Source: Spartobacteria bacterium LR76
Lineage (GTDB): Bacteria; Verrucomicrobiota; Verrucomicrobiia; Chthoniobacterales; Terrimicrobiaceae
Direction of reading: 5' to 3'
Assembly (NCBI GenBank): GCA_003054655.1
Contig: QAYZ01000012.1
Location: forward strand, 1-64,000
DNA length: 64,000 nt
Shown here in pieces: positions 1 to 10,396 of this stretch. Numbering within the stretch: position 1 is the first letter of the stretch; every line of letters starts with the position of its first letter. The translations under genes were made by a program, and so were the position numbers. Below the pieces are notes generated by a model. That model was not told the DNA's origin. It made no database searches and saw only the letters and a program-made list of their open reading frames with translations.

Positions 1-20
1 CGCCTGGCGCTTTTTTTTGC
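1..20 (+). terminator. Possible terminator tail cut by the window edge
   Basis: A GC-rich stretch (cgcctggcgc) runs straight into eight T residues, as at the 3' end of a plus-strand intrinsic terminator. The left arm of the stem would lie outside the window, so the hairpin cannot be confirmed. On the opposite strand it lies just past the stop codon of the NusG-like gene but shows no U-tract in that direction. Confidence 0.3.
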
Positions 21-21
21 C

Positions 22-552
22 CTACGACCGCGACATCGGATGCGGCAAATCCGGCAGAATCGCCGCCGCGGCTACCTCCACCTCCCGCTCCATCCCCAAT
101 ACCTCCAACAGAACGGCTACCCGTTCGCGAGCAGGAAGCACCCGGCTGACCACGGCGCGCAGCCCCTGAAATGGTCCGGCAACCACGTTAACCTCTTCAC
201 CGATTGCGATCTCCGGCTGGATCACGATGGTTTCCTCATCGCGAACCTCCCGACGCAACTCCTCCACGATGGAGTCCGGTACGATCGCAGGATTGTCGCC
301 GAATCCGACGATCGTGATGACTCCGCGGATCGACCGGAGATGCCGATGCTGAGTCGTGTAATCCATACGGGCAAAAATATAGCCCGGAAACATGGCTTCA
401 GTGACCCACGTGCGCCCCGTCCGCCGTGCCCTTTCGAAGCGGATGAATGGACAGAATACCGGCAGACCCACCTCGGTGCGAAGGAGCTGGCTGGTCAGCC
501 GTTCGTTCTTGGGCTTGGTACGGACACAATACCAGTGGGTGGAGTCTGTCAT
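22..552 (-). CDS. NusG-family transcription antiterminator (RfaH/UpxY-like)
   Basis: This is a NusG paralogue expected to ride on RNA polymerase and promote elongation through long operons, often polysaccharide operons in the RfaH/UpxY branch. The called protein is 176 aa. An NGN domain starts at once with the WYCVRTKPKNE motif and continues through MFPGYIFARMD. A C-terminal KOW-like segment contains VAGPFQGLRAVV. A longer in-frame start at 597 would add 15 residues of low-complexity sequence before the NGN motif. I prefer the ATG at 552, although neither start has a clear Shine-Dalgarno. It is probably not the housekeeping NusG, because the usual secE and rplK neighbours are absent. No polysaccharide genes adjoin it inside the window, so its target operon may lie to the left or be the distant island at 33-58 kb. 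Confidence 0.82.
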   Translation of the reverse strand: MTDSTHWYCVRTKPKNERLTSQLLRTEVGLPVFCPFIRFERARRTGRTWVTEAMFPGYIFARMDYTTQHRHLRSIRGVITIVGFGDNPAIVPDSIVEELRREVRDEETIVIQPEIAIGEEVNVVAGPFQGLRAVVSRVLPARERVAVLLEVLGMEREVEVAAAAILPDLPHPMSRS

Positions 553-700
553 AACGGGAGATGGGACGGGGAGAATATACAGGGTATGTACTGGCATTCG
601 AGTCCGATTGCGCCATTCCGATAAGGAGGAATCGTAACATTAACGACGTTGGCGCGCCGGGAGGGAGGGGAATATCCTGTGAATAAGTCTACCCTTTCCC

Positions 701-1504
701 ATGAATCATTACCGCACAGGTTGGATCTCTGACGTCCACCTCGGCACGCGAGGCAGCAAGGCGGGCGCGCTTCTCCAGTTTCTCAAGGATAGCGAGTTTG
801 AAACTCTCTACCTGGTCGGCGACCTGATCGATATCTGGGCGCTCCGACGGGGAATATACTGGCCCCAGTCGCATAATGACGTCATCCAAAAGCTTCTTCG
901 CCGGGCGCGCAAAGGCACGGAGATCGTCTACGTGGTGGGGAATCACGATGAGTTTCTCACCCGCTTTTTTGGTCAGTACGGAAACATCAGCCTTCAGAAA
1001 AATGCGCTGCACACGACTGCCGATGGTCGACGGCTGCTGGTGATGCACGGGCATGAGCTCGACACTGTGGTGCAGAATCTCGGCTGGCTCGCGCATGTGG
1101 GAGATGTGGGATACACGCTTCTCATGCGCTGCAACGGCGTGGTGAACTTCTTTCGCCGTGCGATGGGCCTCGGCTACTGGTCGCTCAGTGCCTACGTGAA
1201 GGCGGAGGTGAAGAACGTTGTGAGTTTCATCGGGCAGTTTGAAGAGGCCATCGTGCGCTATGCCCGGGATTTTGATGTCGACGGCGTGCTTTGCGGCCAC
1301 ATTCACACGGCTGCATTGCGCGAGGTCAACGGCGTGACGTACTACAACACCGGCGACTGGGTGGAGAGCTGCACCGCGATGGTTGAGCGCTTCGACGGCA
1401 CCATCGAGATGCTGAAATTCTCCCCGGAGCAAACCAGCGAAGCGCCTGATGATGATGCGCCGACGGACGCGATTCCAACGCCTCTGCTTGTATTGACTCG
1501 CTGA
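701..1504 (+). CDS. UDP-2,3-diacylglucosamine diphosphatase-like metallophosphoesterase (LpxH family)
   Basis: This calcineurin-like phosphoesterase of the LpxH/COG2908 group (267 aa) probably hydrolyses a pyrophosphate bond such as that of UDP-2,3-diacylglucosamine in lipid A synthesis. The metal-binding motifs appear in order: SDVHLG (residues 10-15), GDLID (40-44), GNHD (80-83), HGH (116-118) and CGHIH (198-202). The fold ends near residue 240 and is followed by a short acidic, Pro-rich tail. The gene stands alone and converges on the YyaL-type gene, with 21 bases between stop codons. LpxH orthologues and paralogues acting on other nucleotide-lipid substrates share these motifs, so substrate identity is inferred. 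Confidence 0.85.
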   Translation: MNHYRTGWISDVHLGTRGSKAGALLQFLKDSEFETLYLVGDLIDIWALRRGIYWPQSHNDVIQKLLRRARKGTEIVYVVGNHDEFLTRFFGQYGNISLQKNALHTTADGRRLLVMHGHELDTVVQNLGWLAHVGDVGYTLLMRCNGVVNFFRRAMGLGYWSLSAYVKAEVKNVVSFIGQFEEAIVRYARDFDVDGVLCGHIHTAALREVNGVTYYNTGDWVESCTAMVERFDGTIEMLKFSPEQTSEAPDDDAPTDAIPTPLLVLTR

Positions 1505-1525
1505 TTGCGGAAATTTTCTGCCACC

Positions 1526-3589
<2,064 letters not shown>

Positions 3590-3648
3590 GTGGAGAAAGC
3601 AGATTGGTCGCCGACCGGCTGATCAGGCGGCGACGGATTGTAGGGCGG

Positions 3649-4647
3649 CTATCCGATCACCGTGACCGGCAGCTCGACGCGGAAGGCGGCACCCTGGCCG
3701 GGCGTGGTTTCCACCCAGACGCGGCCGCCGAGGTGCTGGACGATGCGGTCGACGATGGCCAGGCCTAGTCCGACCGAGGACTCCCCGCCAGTGGGCCGGG
3801 AGGCGAGGCGAGCGAACTTCTTGAAGAGTTTTGCCTGATCCGCCTCGCTGAGCCCCGGTCCCTGGTCCCGTACGACCATCTGGAGGAACTTGCCTTCGAT
3901 GTCGATGCGGATAGTGACGGTGCTTTCGCGGGGCGAGTACTTGAGCGCGTTGGAGACGAGATTCTCCAGGATCCGCACGACGAGAGGTTTCTCGATGAGG
4001 ATGGAGCGGTCGGCATTGACCGACTCGATCACCATCGTGATGCGTTTGCGCAGGGCGTTGGCCCGGCTGATATCCGATGCTTCGGTCAGGAGGTCGGAAA
4101 TGCGGATGCTTTCCGTGGTCTGGCCGTCGGCGGTTCCGCCATCCAGGCGGTAAATATCGAGGATGTCGCGGATCATATCGAGCGTATCATCCGCGACATT
4201 GACGATCTCCCGGGCGAAAGAGTGGATTTCTCCGGGAGCCGTTTCGGATTCCTCGACGATGAGATCGGCTAGGCCTCGAATGCCCGACAGGGGAGAGCGA
4301 AGATCATGTGCGGCCAGGGCGAGGATCTCGTCCTTTTCCTGGCTGACTGCTTCGAGATTGCGATTGAGTCGCTCCACGTTGGAAAGGGCGGAGGAGAGAT
4401 CGAGCTTGGTGCGCTTGAGCTGGAGCTGGGTGGCATCGCTGATGCTCGTGAGCTTCATCATCTGCGCCAGCATCAAGCGGTAATGCTCGGCGAGCATTGC
4501 GCAGTAGTGCTCCAGCTCCTCCGGAGGCGGATGACGCGCGAAGGCTCCCTCGGCTTCCTTGAGGACAGACAGCTCCTTCGCGAACAAGGCCTGCATGGCC
4601 TCCTCACGGGAATGGCTGAATGACGGTCGTTTTCCCAGCACTGCCAT
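3649..4647 (-). CDS. Soluble sensor histidine kinase
   Basis: A cytosolic two-component histidine kinase (332 aa) with no predicted membrane segment. Residues ~15-105 are helical and coiled-coil-like. The HisKA H-box AAHDLRSPLSG puts the phospho-acceptor at His114. The HATPase domain shows the N-box ENLVSNALKYSP (228-239), G1 DQGPGLS (261-267) and G2 VGLGLAIV (292-299). It is the last gene of the Amt–SpoIIE/SiaB/SiaC operon, starting only three bases after the SiaC stop, so it is probably translated with it. No response regulator is encoded nearby. In SiaABCD loci this slot holds the diguanylate cyclase SiaD, so this kinase is a candidate effector or extra input of the switch; that is inference. 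Confidence 0.9.
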   Translation of the reverse strand: MAVLGKRPSFSHSREEAMQALFAKELSVLKEAEGAFARHPPPEELEHYCAMLAEHYRLMLAQMMKLTSISDATQLQLKRTKLDLSSALSNVERLNRNLEAVSQEKDEILALAAHDLRSPLSGIRGLADLIVEESETAPGEIHSFAREIVNVADDTLDMIRDILDIYRLDGGTADGQTTESIRISDLLTEASDISRANALRKRITMVIESVNADRSILIEKPLVVRILENLVSNALKYSPRESTVTIRIDIEGKFLQMVVRDQGPGLSEADQAKLFKKFARLASRPTGGESSVGLGLAIVDRIVQHLGGRVWVETTPGQGAAFRVELPVTVIG

Positions 4648-4650
4648 GGC

Positions 4651-5034
4651 TTAGGTTAATCTTCCGACAGGTTCTAGCAAGCGGGGAAGCGAGAAATCGT
4701 GGAGCAGCTCCTCCCCCGTCTCTTTCATGACCTCGAGATCGCATGGATAATACCAGATGACGGACACTTTTCCGCCCTGTTGGTGGTAGATTTCCAGGAT
4801 GGCCAGGAGGTCGAGCAGGGCCTTGGTCGAGCTGGTGTTCAGGTAGTCGAGGGAAAAAGCCAGTTTCAGAGGCTGTTTCTCGGCGATCCGTGAGCGTATC
4901 CACTCCATGATGGGTTGGAAGTAAGCACTGGCGTTCTCCGGATAGGCTTCGCCTTTGAACCAGATGACTCCGGTCTTTGAATCCTCGAAGACATGAGGAG
5001 TGTAGTCGGTGGCTGGAATCTCAAAGGTGCTCAT
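4651..5034 (-). CDS. SiaC-family regulatory phosphoprotein (DUF1987)
   Basis: A 127-residue protein of the SiaC/DUF1987 family. In Pseudomonas, SiaC is phosphorylated by SiaB, dephosphorylated by SiaA, and when unphosphorylated binds and activates a diguanylate cyclase. The conserved phospho-site region NTSSTKALLDLL begins at residue 66 and places a threonine (Thr67) at essentially the known site (Thr68 in Pseudomonas). The N-terminal FEIPATDYTPHV and FKGEAYPENA segments also fit the family. The chosen ATG forms an ATGA overlap with the SiaB stop, indicating translational coupling. Another in-frame ATG lies two codons upstream (5040). Its likely partners are the SiaB-like kinase and the Amt–SpoIIE phosphatase encoded just upstream. 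Confidence 0.88.
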   Translation of the reverse strand: MSTFEIPATDYTPHVFEDSKTGVIWFKGEAYPENASAYFQPIMEWIRSRIAEKQPLKLAFSLDYLNTSSTKALLDLLAILEIYHQQGGKVSVIWYYPCDLEVMKETGEELLHDFSLPRLLEPVGRLT

Positions 5035-5543
5035 GAGCATGCTTGTTTACGCAATGTTGCTGTAATCTCGACGAGTGATTCGTCGGCGGAAAGTGGACTG
5101 ATGGAGCAGGCAACCGGGGAGGCGGTCTTGCGCCGGATCTCGATCAACCCGATGCCTGCGCAGCCGGATTGCCGGGGCTTGTGCAGTTCGGTACGCCGGA
5201 TCCTTACGAGTCCGGTGCGGCTGAGTTGATCTGTATCCGAGACGATCTCGGCGACCTGTCTGGCGGCGGCCGGTGAGGCGGCGTTGCGGCTGTGGATCGT
5301 GAACGAATCGCCGGTGTCGGTGATGGAGATGGTGGCTGGAATGGCAGAGGTGTTTTGGGAGTGTTTCAGCACGTTTTGCGCCATCTCAACGAAAATGGTT
5401 TTCAGCAGATGTTTGAGCTGCCGTGGGGCGACCAGCGAGGTGATGAGCCGGGCCGTCGCGGCTGCTATTTGCGCCTGAGTCACCGGACCGCGGATTTCCA
5501 GCACGACGCGGGAGGCGGATGAAGTGCCTGGATGTGCTTTCAT
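5031..5543 (-). CDS. SiaB-family protein kinase (DUF6272, HATPase-like)
   Basis: A 170-residue protein with a GHKL-type ATP-binding fold similar to anti-sigma-factor kinases. The N-box is FVEMAQNVLKHS (51-62, Glu53 and Asn57) and the glycine lid is GCAGIGLIEIRRK (127-139). In the Sia pathway this kinase phosphorylates SiaC. Its order between the SpoIIE phosphatase gene and the SiaC gene matches siaABC. It overlaps both neighbours by ATGA at start and stop, so the three proteins are probably made in fixed ratio. The SiaB assignment rests on size, motif layout and the adjacent SiaC; sequence alone could also fit a generic serine kinase of the RsbW class. Confidence 0.85.
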   Translation of the reverse strand: MKAHPGTSSASRVVLEIRGPVTQAQIAAATARLITSLVAPRQLKHLLKTIFVEMAQNVLKHSQNTSAIPATISITDTGDSFTIHSRNAASPAAARQVAEIVSDTDQLSRTGLVRIRRTELHKPRQSGCAGIGLIEIRRKTASPVACSISPLSADESLVEITATLRKQACS

Positions 5544-7705
5544 GCTCCGGTGGAGACGTTTACACCGATCAGCGTGATGTCGTCCCGCTGGACGGCTCCG
5601 CCGCGGAAGGCGTCGAGTTGAGTGGAGATCTCGGCCCCCTGGCGCATCATTGGTGTGCCGTGGAGGCTGAGCGCAAGGTTGCGCAGGCCGGACTTGTCGA
5701 AGGGACGGCGGAGGTGATTGGGCTGATGAATGACGCCATCGCTGAAAAGATAGATCGAAAGATCCTTCGTACGAGGCACCTTGTGCTGGACGTACTGAAT
5801 TTTGGCCGGCAAATGAGCTCCCCCGCCCAGACCGTGCCGGTCGCCCCGGATCTCCCCGTATAGCGGCGTGCCGCTAGATCCATCGATCCAGATCAGTGGG
5901 AGGCCTGCTCCGGCGAAAACGATCTTGTCGGGGTCGATGCGGACGAGCGCGGCATCCATGCCGTCCTTGTTGTCGTTATTGGGGGAGTTCTGCCCCAGCG
6001 CGGCGCGGACTCTGATGTGAAGTCGCGACAGGATATCTGAGGGATCATTGGCTCCCCGCTCGATGACGATCTGCTGGAGCAGGACAAACGACATCATCGA
6101 CATGAACGCCCCCGGCACTCCATGGCCCGTACAGTCGATCACCGCGAGATAAAACGAGTCCTCCCGGGCGAGACACCAGTAAAAATCGCCGGAGACGATG
6201 TCGCGGGGCCGGTAGATGATGAAGTGATCCGGGATCATTCGCTCAAGGGTCTCAGGTCGGGGGAGGATGGACTCCTGGATGCGCCGGGCGTACTCGATGC
6301 TGCTGATGATCTTGCGCTGGCTGGCGTCGAGGGCCTCCCGCTCCTGCTCCAGACGGCGGGCAAAGATTTCCCGCATGTCCATCTCGTCGCTGACCTTGCC
6401 GATGACCTTGTTGTACTCGGCGGCGATCTGTCCCACCTCGGTGTGAGGCTGAAAATCCAGGCGCGTGGTGAACTCTCCCCGCGTGCTGTGCCGCGACATC
6501 TCGCTGAGCAGGTCGATGATCTCGGTGCTCGCCCCATGCTCCGCGACATTGAGGCCGATGCGCTCGCCCTCCTCGCTGATGCGGAGGGGAATCACGCGGT
6601 CGATGGCGGTAAGGAGCAGCCAGCCGATCCCGAACGCACAAACGAAAAAGACAACGGCACCGAGACACTGGACGCCGAGCTGCTGAGAGCGACCGAGGCC
6701 CGTGCCGAGCAGTGCAAGGTCGCCGAACAAGGCGACGGCCAGCGTCCCCCATACACCGGGCACCGCATGGGCTGCGCTCGCCCCGACCACGTCATCGATC
6801 TTCCAGCGCTCAAGCAAATGGACGGCGGCATAGCTAATGACGCCCCCCACGGCCCCGATGAAAACCGCCTCACCCGGAGAGACCGCGTGGCAGCTTGCGG
6901 TCACAGCGACGAGGCCGGCTACGCACCCATTCAGTGTTTCGGGCAGGAGCGGGAGTTTTTGAAAATACCACACCGCCCCCATCGCGCTCAGGCAGCCCGC
7001 GCAACCGGCGAGCACCGTATTGACAATGATCGCCCCGACACGGTGGTCGAGGGCCAGGGTGCTCCCGCCATTGAATCCCAGCCATGCGACGAAGAGGACC
7101 AGCACGCCCACAGTGGAGGTGACCAGACTGTGCGGGTTGGCGAGGGGCAGCTTGCTGTCAAATCTCCCCAGTCTTGGCCCGATGACCATGGCCGCCGCCA
7201 GGGCCATCCAGCCGCCCATGCTGTGTACGACCGCCGAGCCAGCGAAGTCCACAAAGCCCATTTGCTTCAGCCACCCAGCCGGGTTCCAAGCCCATCCGCC
7301 CGCGATGGGATAAAGCAGGCCGGAGATCAGCACAGTCACCAGCAGGTATCCGCCGAAGCGCATGCGCTCGGCCACCGCGCCGGAGACGATCGTTGCCGCC
7401 GTGGCGCAGAACATCATCTGAAACAGGAAAAACGCATTCTGGGCGTTGTTGGATCGTTCGCCCGGAGAAAAGAAAAAGTCCGTGGTGCCGATCCAGCCTG
7501 ATGACGCGCCAAACATCAGCCCGTAGGCGAAGGCCCAGAAAAGAAGCGATGCGATGACGAAGTCGATCAGGTTCTTGAGGGCGACATTGATCGTGTTCTT
7601 TGACCGGACGAGGCCCGACTCCAGCATGCAGAAACCGATCTGCATGCACATCACGAGTGCAGAGCAGGCGAATACCCAAAGCAGGTTCGTCGCTTCCATC
7701 CCCAT
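5540..7705 (-). CDS. Ammonium transporter (Amt) fused to SpoIIE/PP2C phosphatase
   Basis: A 721-residue fusion. Residues 1-~375 form an Amt/Rh ammonium channel with about 11 membrane segments. They retain channel residues: DFAGSAVVHS with Asp153 and His161, HAVPGVWG with the second pore histidine His313, QMMF (Phe99), and the Amt C-terminal signature ISEEGERIGLNVAEHG (376-391). A HAMP-like, coiled-coil linker (~400-470) leads into a SpoIIE-type Ser/Thr phosphatase with SGDFYW (Asp507), DCTGHGVPGAF (Asp524), LFSDGV (Asp656) and QRDDITL (Asp708, Asp709), so metal ligands appear intact. It probably senses or passes ammonium and sets phosphatase activity on the SiaC-like protein. The ORF is open to a TTG at 7759; I chose ATG 7705 because it precedes the Amt N-terminal helix. 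First gene of a four-gene operon and divergent from a purine permease. Confidence 0.92.
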   Translation of the reverse strand: MGMEATNLLWVFACSALVMCMQIGFCMLESGLVRSKNTINVALKNLIDFVIASLLFWAFAYGLMFGASSGWIGTTDFFFSPGERSNNAQNAFFLFQMMFCATAATIVSGAVAERMRFGGYLLVTVLISGLLYPIAGGWAWNPAGWLKQMGFVDFAGSAVVHSMGGWMALAAAMVIGPRLGRFDSKLPLANPHSLVTSTVGVLVLFVAWLGFNGGSTLALDHRVGAIIVNTVLAGCAGCLSAMGAVWYFQKLPLLPETLNGCVAGLVAVTASCHAVSPGEAVFIGAVGGVISYAAVHLLERWKIDDVVGASAAHAVPGVWGTLAVALFGDLALLGTGLGRSQQLGVQCLGAVVFFVCAFGIGWLLLTAIDRVIPLRISEEGERIGLNVAEHGASTEIIDLLSEMSRHSTRGEFTTRLDFQPHTEVGQIAAEYNKVIGKVSDEMDMREIFARRLEQEREALDASQRKIISSIEYARRIQESILPRPETLERMIPDHFIIYRPRDIVSGDFYWCLAREDSFYLAVIDCTGHGVPGAFMSMMSFVLLQQIVIERGANDPSDILSRLHIRVRAALGQNSPNNDNKDGMDAALVRIDPDKIVFAGAGLPLIWIDGSSGTPLYGEIRGDRHGLGGGAHLPAKIQYVQHKVPRTKDLSIYLFSDGVIHQPNHLRRPFDKSGLRNLALSLHGTPMMRQGAEISTQLDAFRGGAVQRDDITLIGVNVSTGA

Positions 7706-7782
7706 CAGTCGTCCCGGTTTTTTCCTGGACGTGCAAATGGTTTTTCCATTTTGGGGCAAAAAGGCGTGTGTGGCTTTAGGGG

Positions 7783-9138
7783 GTGAAGTATCACCGGGGG
7801 GTGTTTGAGCGAGTCTTTCGTTTGAAGGAGCACGGTACGACGGTGCGTCGGGAGATCGTGGCCGGGCTGACCACCTTTGCCGCCATGGCTTACATCCTGG
7901 CCGTCAACCCCGGGATTCTCAAAGCCGCCGGGATGCCGGGCGACGCTCTGGTCACTGCGACGGCGCTCGGGGCGGCCCTGGCGACGATATTGATGGCAGC
8001 GATGACCAACTATCCCCTCGCGCTCGCGCCCGGCATGGGGATCAATGCCTTCTTTGCCTACACGATCTGCGTGGGTATGGGCATCCCGTGGCAGAGCGCC
8101 CTCGGCCTTGTTTTCATCAATGGCTGCCTGTTTCTGTTGCTCTCGGTGACGGGAATCCGGCAGCGCATCCTGGCCTCCATCCCCCTCGATCTGAAGGTGG
8201 CCATCGCGGCGGGGATCGGACTTTTCATTGCCTTCATTGGGCTGAAGGACGGCGGCCTGGTGGTTTACAATGAAGCGACGCTCGTCGGGTTGGGAGACTT
8301 GTCCTCGCCCTCCGTCCTGCTGTTCGCGGGAGGCGTCCTGCTCACCTGTGTGCTGATCGCGCGGGGGGTGCCGGGGGCGATCATTCTCTCCATGCTCGTC
8401 CTGGCGGTGGCCGGATTATTCGTTCCAGCGCCGCAGGGAGGAATGATCACGCAGTGGCCGGGGAAGATCTTTTCCTGGCCCGCGTCAATCGAACCGCTCT
8501 TCCTCAAGCTCAACTTTGATTTCATCCTGACCGAGCACATCAAGGCCATTCCTGTCATTCTCACCCTGCTGCTGGTCGATCTTTTCGACAACCTCGGCAC
8601 GCTCATCGGCGTGACCCGACGCGCGGGCATCATGGACGAAGAGGGGGATGTTCCCAAGCTGGGCAACGCGCTCCTTGCGGATTCCACGGCGGCGATCCTG
8701 AGTTCCCTCCTCGGTACGTCGACAGTGGTGAGCTACATCGAAAGCGCGGCGGGCGTGCAGGCGGGCGGACGCACCGGACTCACCGCGATCACTGTGGCGG
8801 GGTGTTTCCTGGTGGCTCTCTTTGTGACGCCTGTGATCCTGATGATCCCGGCTGTGGCGGTGGCCCCGGCACTTGTCGCGGTGGGGCTCGTGATGTTTCA
8901 GAGCGTGACGGAGCTCAAGCTCGACCATTTCGACATCGCCGCCCCGGCGATGCTGACCATCCTCTTCATGCCATTGAGCTTCAGCATCAACTCGGGCATC
9001 GGCATCGGTCTGATCACGCTCGTAGTCCTGGGCCTCTTCGCGAAGCCGAGGCGATTTGACGTCGTGACGGCAGTGCTGGCGGTGTGCTTCCTTCTGCACT
9101 TCCTGGAGCCGGGACTCAGGAAGCTGACGGCTCCTTGA
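7783..9138 (+). CDS. NCS2-family purine (adenine/guanine/hypoxanthine) permease
   Basis: A 451-residue inner-membrane permease of the AzgA/PbuG branch of the NCS2 family, likely importing hypoxanthine, guanine or adenine with protons. Typical family segments are visible: REIVAGLTTFAAMAYILAVNP at residues 23-43, NYPLALAPGMGINAFFAY, LLLVDLFDNLGTLIGVT and GTSTVVSYIESAAGV. About 12-14 membrane helices span the length. The start is GTG, preceded by a GGGGG stretch; a second GTG six codons in is also possible. It is divergent from the Amt–SpoIIE operon across 77 bases and converges on cinA with a 23-base overlap of 3' ends. Placement beside an ammonium sensor suggests a nitrogen-scavenging theme. 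Confidence 0.92.
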   Translation: MKYHRGVFERVFRLKEHGTTVRREIVAGLTTFAAMAYILAVNPGILKAAGMPGDALVTATALGAALATILMAAMTNYPLALAPGMGINAFFAYTICVGMGIPWQSALGLVFINGCLFLLLSVTGIRQRILASIPLDLKVAIAAGIGLFIAFIGLKDGGLVVYNEATLVGLGDLSSPSVLLFAGGVLLTCVLIARGVPGAIILSMLVLAVAGLFVPAPQGGMITQWPGKIFSWPASIEPLFLKLNFDFILTEHIKAIPVILTLLLVDLFDNLGTLIGVTRRAGIMDEEGDVPKLGNALLADSTAAILSSLLGTSTVVSYIESAAGVQAGGRTGLTAITVAGCFLVALFVTPVILMIPAVAVAPALVAVGLVMFQSVTELKLDHFDIAAPAMLTILFMPLSFSINSGIGIGLITLVVLGLFAKPRRFDVVTAVLAVCFLLHFLEPGLRKLTAP

Positions 9139-10369
9139 GCAGTCGGCGACGGAGCAGATCCAGGGCGGTCTGGCTGGCGAGGCGCTTGAAGGTCTCGCGG
9201 TCGGTGGGGAATTTTTCGTGGAGGCAGACCGTCGGCTGATCCTCCTCCGCGAGAGCGATGAAGACGGTACCGACGGGTTTCTCGGGTGTGCCTCCGGTGG
9301 GGCCGGCGATGCCGGTGAGGCTGATGGCGAAACGGGTGTTTGCTCGTTCGCGAGCGCCTTCGGCCATGGCCCGGGCGACGGGTTCGCTCACCGCGCCGTG
9401 TGTCGCGATCAGGTCGGCGGGCACGCCGAGCGTGCGGGTTTTGGCGGCGTTGGAGTAGGTGACCATTCCCTCCATGAAAACCTCGGAGGAGCCGGAGACG
9501 TCGGTGAGCCTGCTGGCGACGAGACCGCCTGTACAGGATTCTGCCGTCGCGACGGTGGCATGCTGCTCGCGGAGGAGTCCGATGACGACTTCCTCCAGAT
9601 TGCGCCCGGATTGCGAGACGATGTGCGACCCGAGAGCGGAGAGTACGGCGGGTTCGACTTCGTCGAGGATGGCGGGAGCGCCGATGAGACGGAAATCGAC
9701 CTCGTTGGGCCGTGCGCAATAGCCGACCTCCAGGTCGCCCCGGGCATTCAGCTCCAACCCGATCACCTCCTCGACCGCGCTCTCACCCATGCCCACGACA
9801 TGGTAGATGCGGCACTCGGTCGAGGGATCGACGAGCTCTGGGATGGAATTCAGAATCGGCAGCACCGAGGCCTCAAACATCGGGCGCAGTTCGCGCGGGG
9901 GGCCGGGCAGGAGAAAAAGGTGCGGCGTGGTCAGTGCGCCGGTTTGCCGTGCGGGAAGGTAAAGACCGGGGGCGGTGCCGTTTTCATTAGGGAGCACGAC
10001 TGCGCCTTCAGGGGCCATGGCCTGCCGGGCCATGCGTTCGCGGAATGGGATGCCACGGCGTTCGAGCCGCTGGTGGATCGCGGCGGTGACCTCGGGCCGT
10101 TCGGTCAGGGGCAGTCCGAGCAGCTCTGCGGTGATTTCCCGCGTGATGTCGTCGGTCGTGGGGCCGAGGCCGCCGGTGACAATCAGGACGTCGCAGCGCG
10201 GGAAAGCCTCGACCAGCGCACCGCGAATGGCGTCGCCGTCAGGAACGGTCGTCTGCCGCTCGATGCGCAGACCGAGCGGAAAAAGCTGCTGGCCAAAGTA
10301 GGCCAGGTGCGTGTTGACGACGTTGCCGAGGAGGAGTTCCGAGCCGGTATTGAGGACCTCGACCTTCAT
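9116..10369 (-). CDS. cinA: CinA-family protein (NMN amidohydrolase / ADP-ribose pyrophosphatase-type)
   Basis: A 417-residue two-domain CinA. The N-terminal MoCF-like domain begins MKVEVLNTGSELLLG and contains VTGGLGPTTDD (about 75-85). The C-terminal CinA/PncC domain carries ATAESCTGGL, EGMVTYSNAAK and a GIAGPTGGTPEKPVG segment. Family members hydrolyse ADP-ribose or deamidate nicotinamide mononucleotide in pyridine-nucleotide recycling. Both domains look complete. The 3' end overlaps the 3' end of the convergent purine permease by 23 bases. The next gene upstream on this strand (SirB1-like) ends 27 bases before the start, so they may share a transcript. Confidence 0.93.
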   Translation of the reverse strand: MKVEVLNTGSELLLGNVVNTHLAYFGQQLFPLGLRIERQTTVPDGDAIRGALVEAFPRCDVLIVTGGLGPTTDDITREITAELLGLPLTERPEVTAAIHQRLERRGIPFRERMARQAMAPEGAVVLPNENGTAPGLYLPARQTGALTTPHLFLLPGPPRELRPMFEASVLPILNSIPELVDPSTECRIYHVVGMGESAVEEVIGLELNARGDLEVGYCARPNEVDFRLIGAPAILDEVEPAVLSALGSHIVSQSGRNLEEVVIGLLREQHATVATAESCTGGLVASRLTDVSGSSEVFMEGMVTYSNAAKTRTLGVPADLIATHGAVSEPVARAMAEGARERANTRFAISLTGIAGPTGGTPEKPVGTVFIALAEEDQPTVCLHEKFPTDRETFKRLASQTALDLLRRRLLKEPSAS

Positions 10370-10396
10370 CGGAGGGCCCTCCCGGCGTGCAGGGAG

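Noticed and set aside
7735-7751. Small hairpin AAATGG-TTTTT-CCATTT upstream of the Amt–SpoIIE gene
   Set aside because: Only six base pairs with AT content; too weak to call a riboswitch or attenuator.
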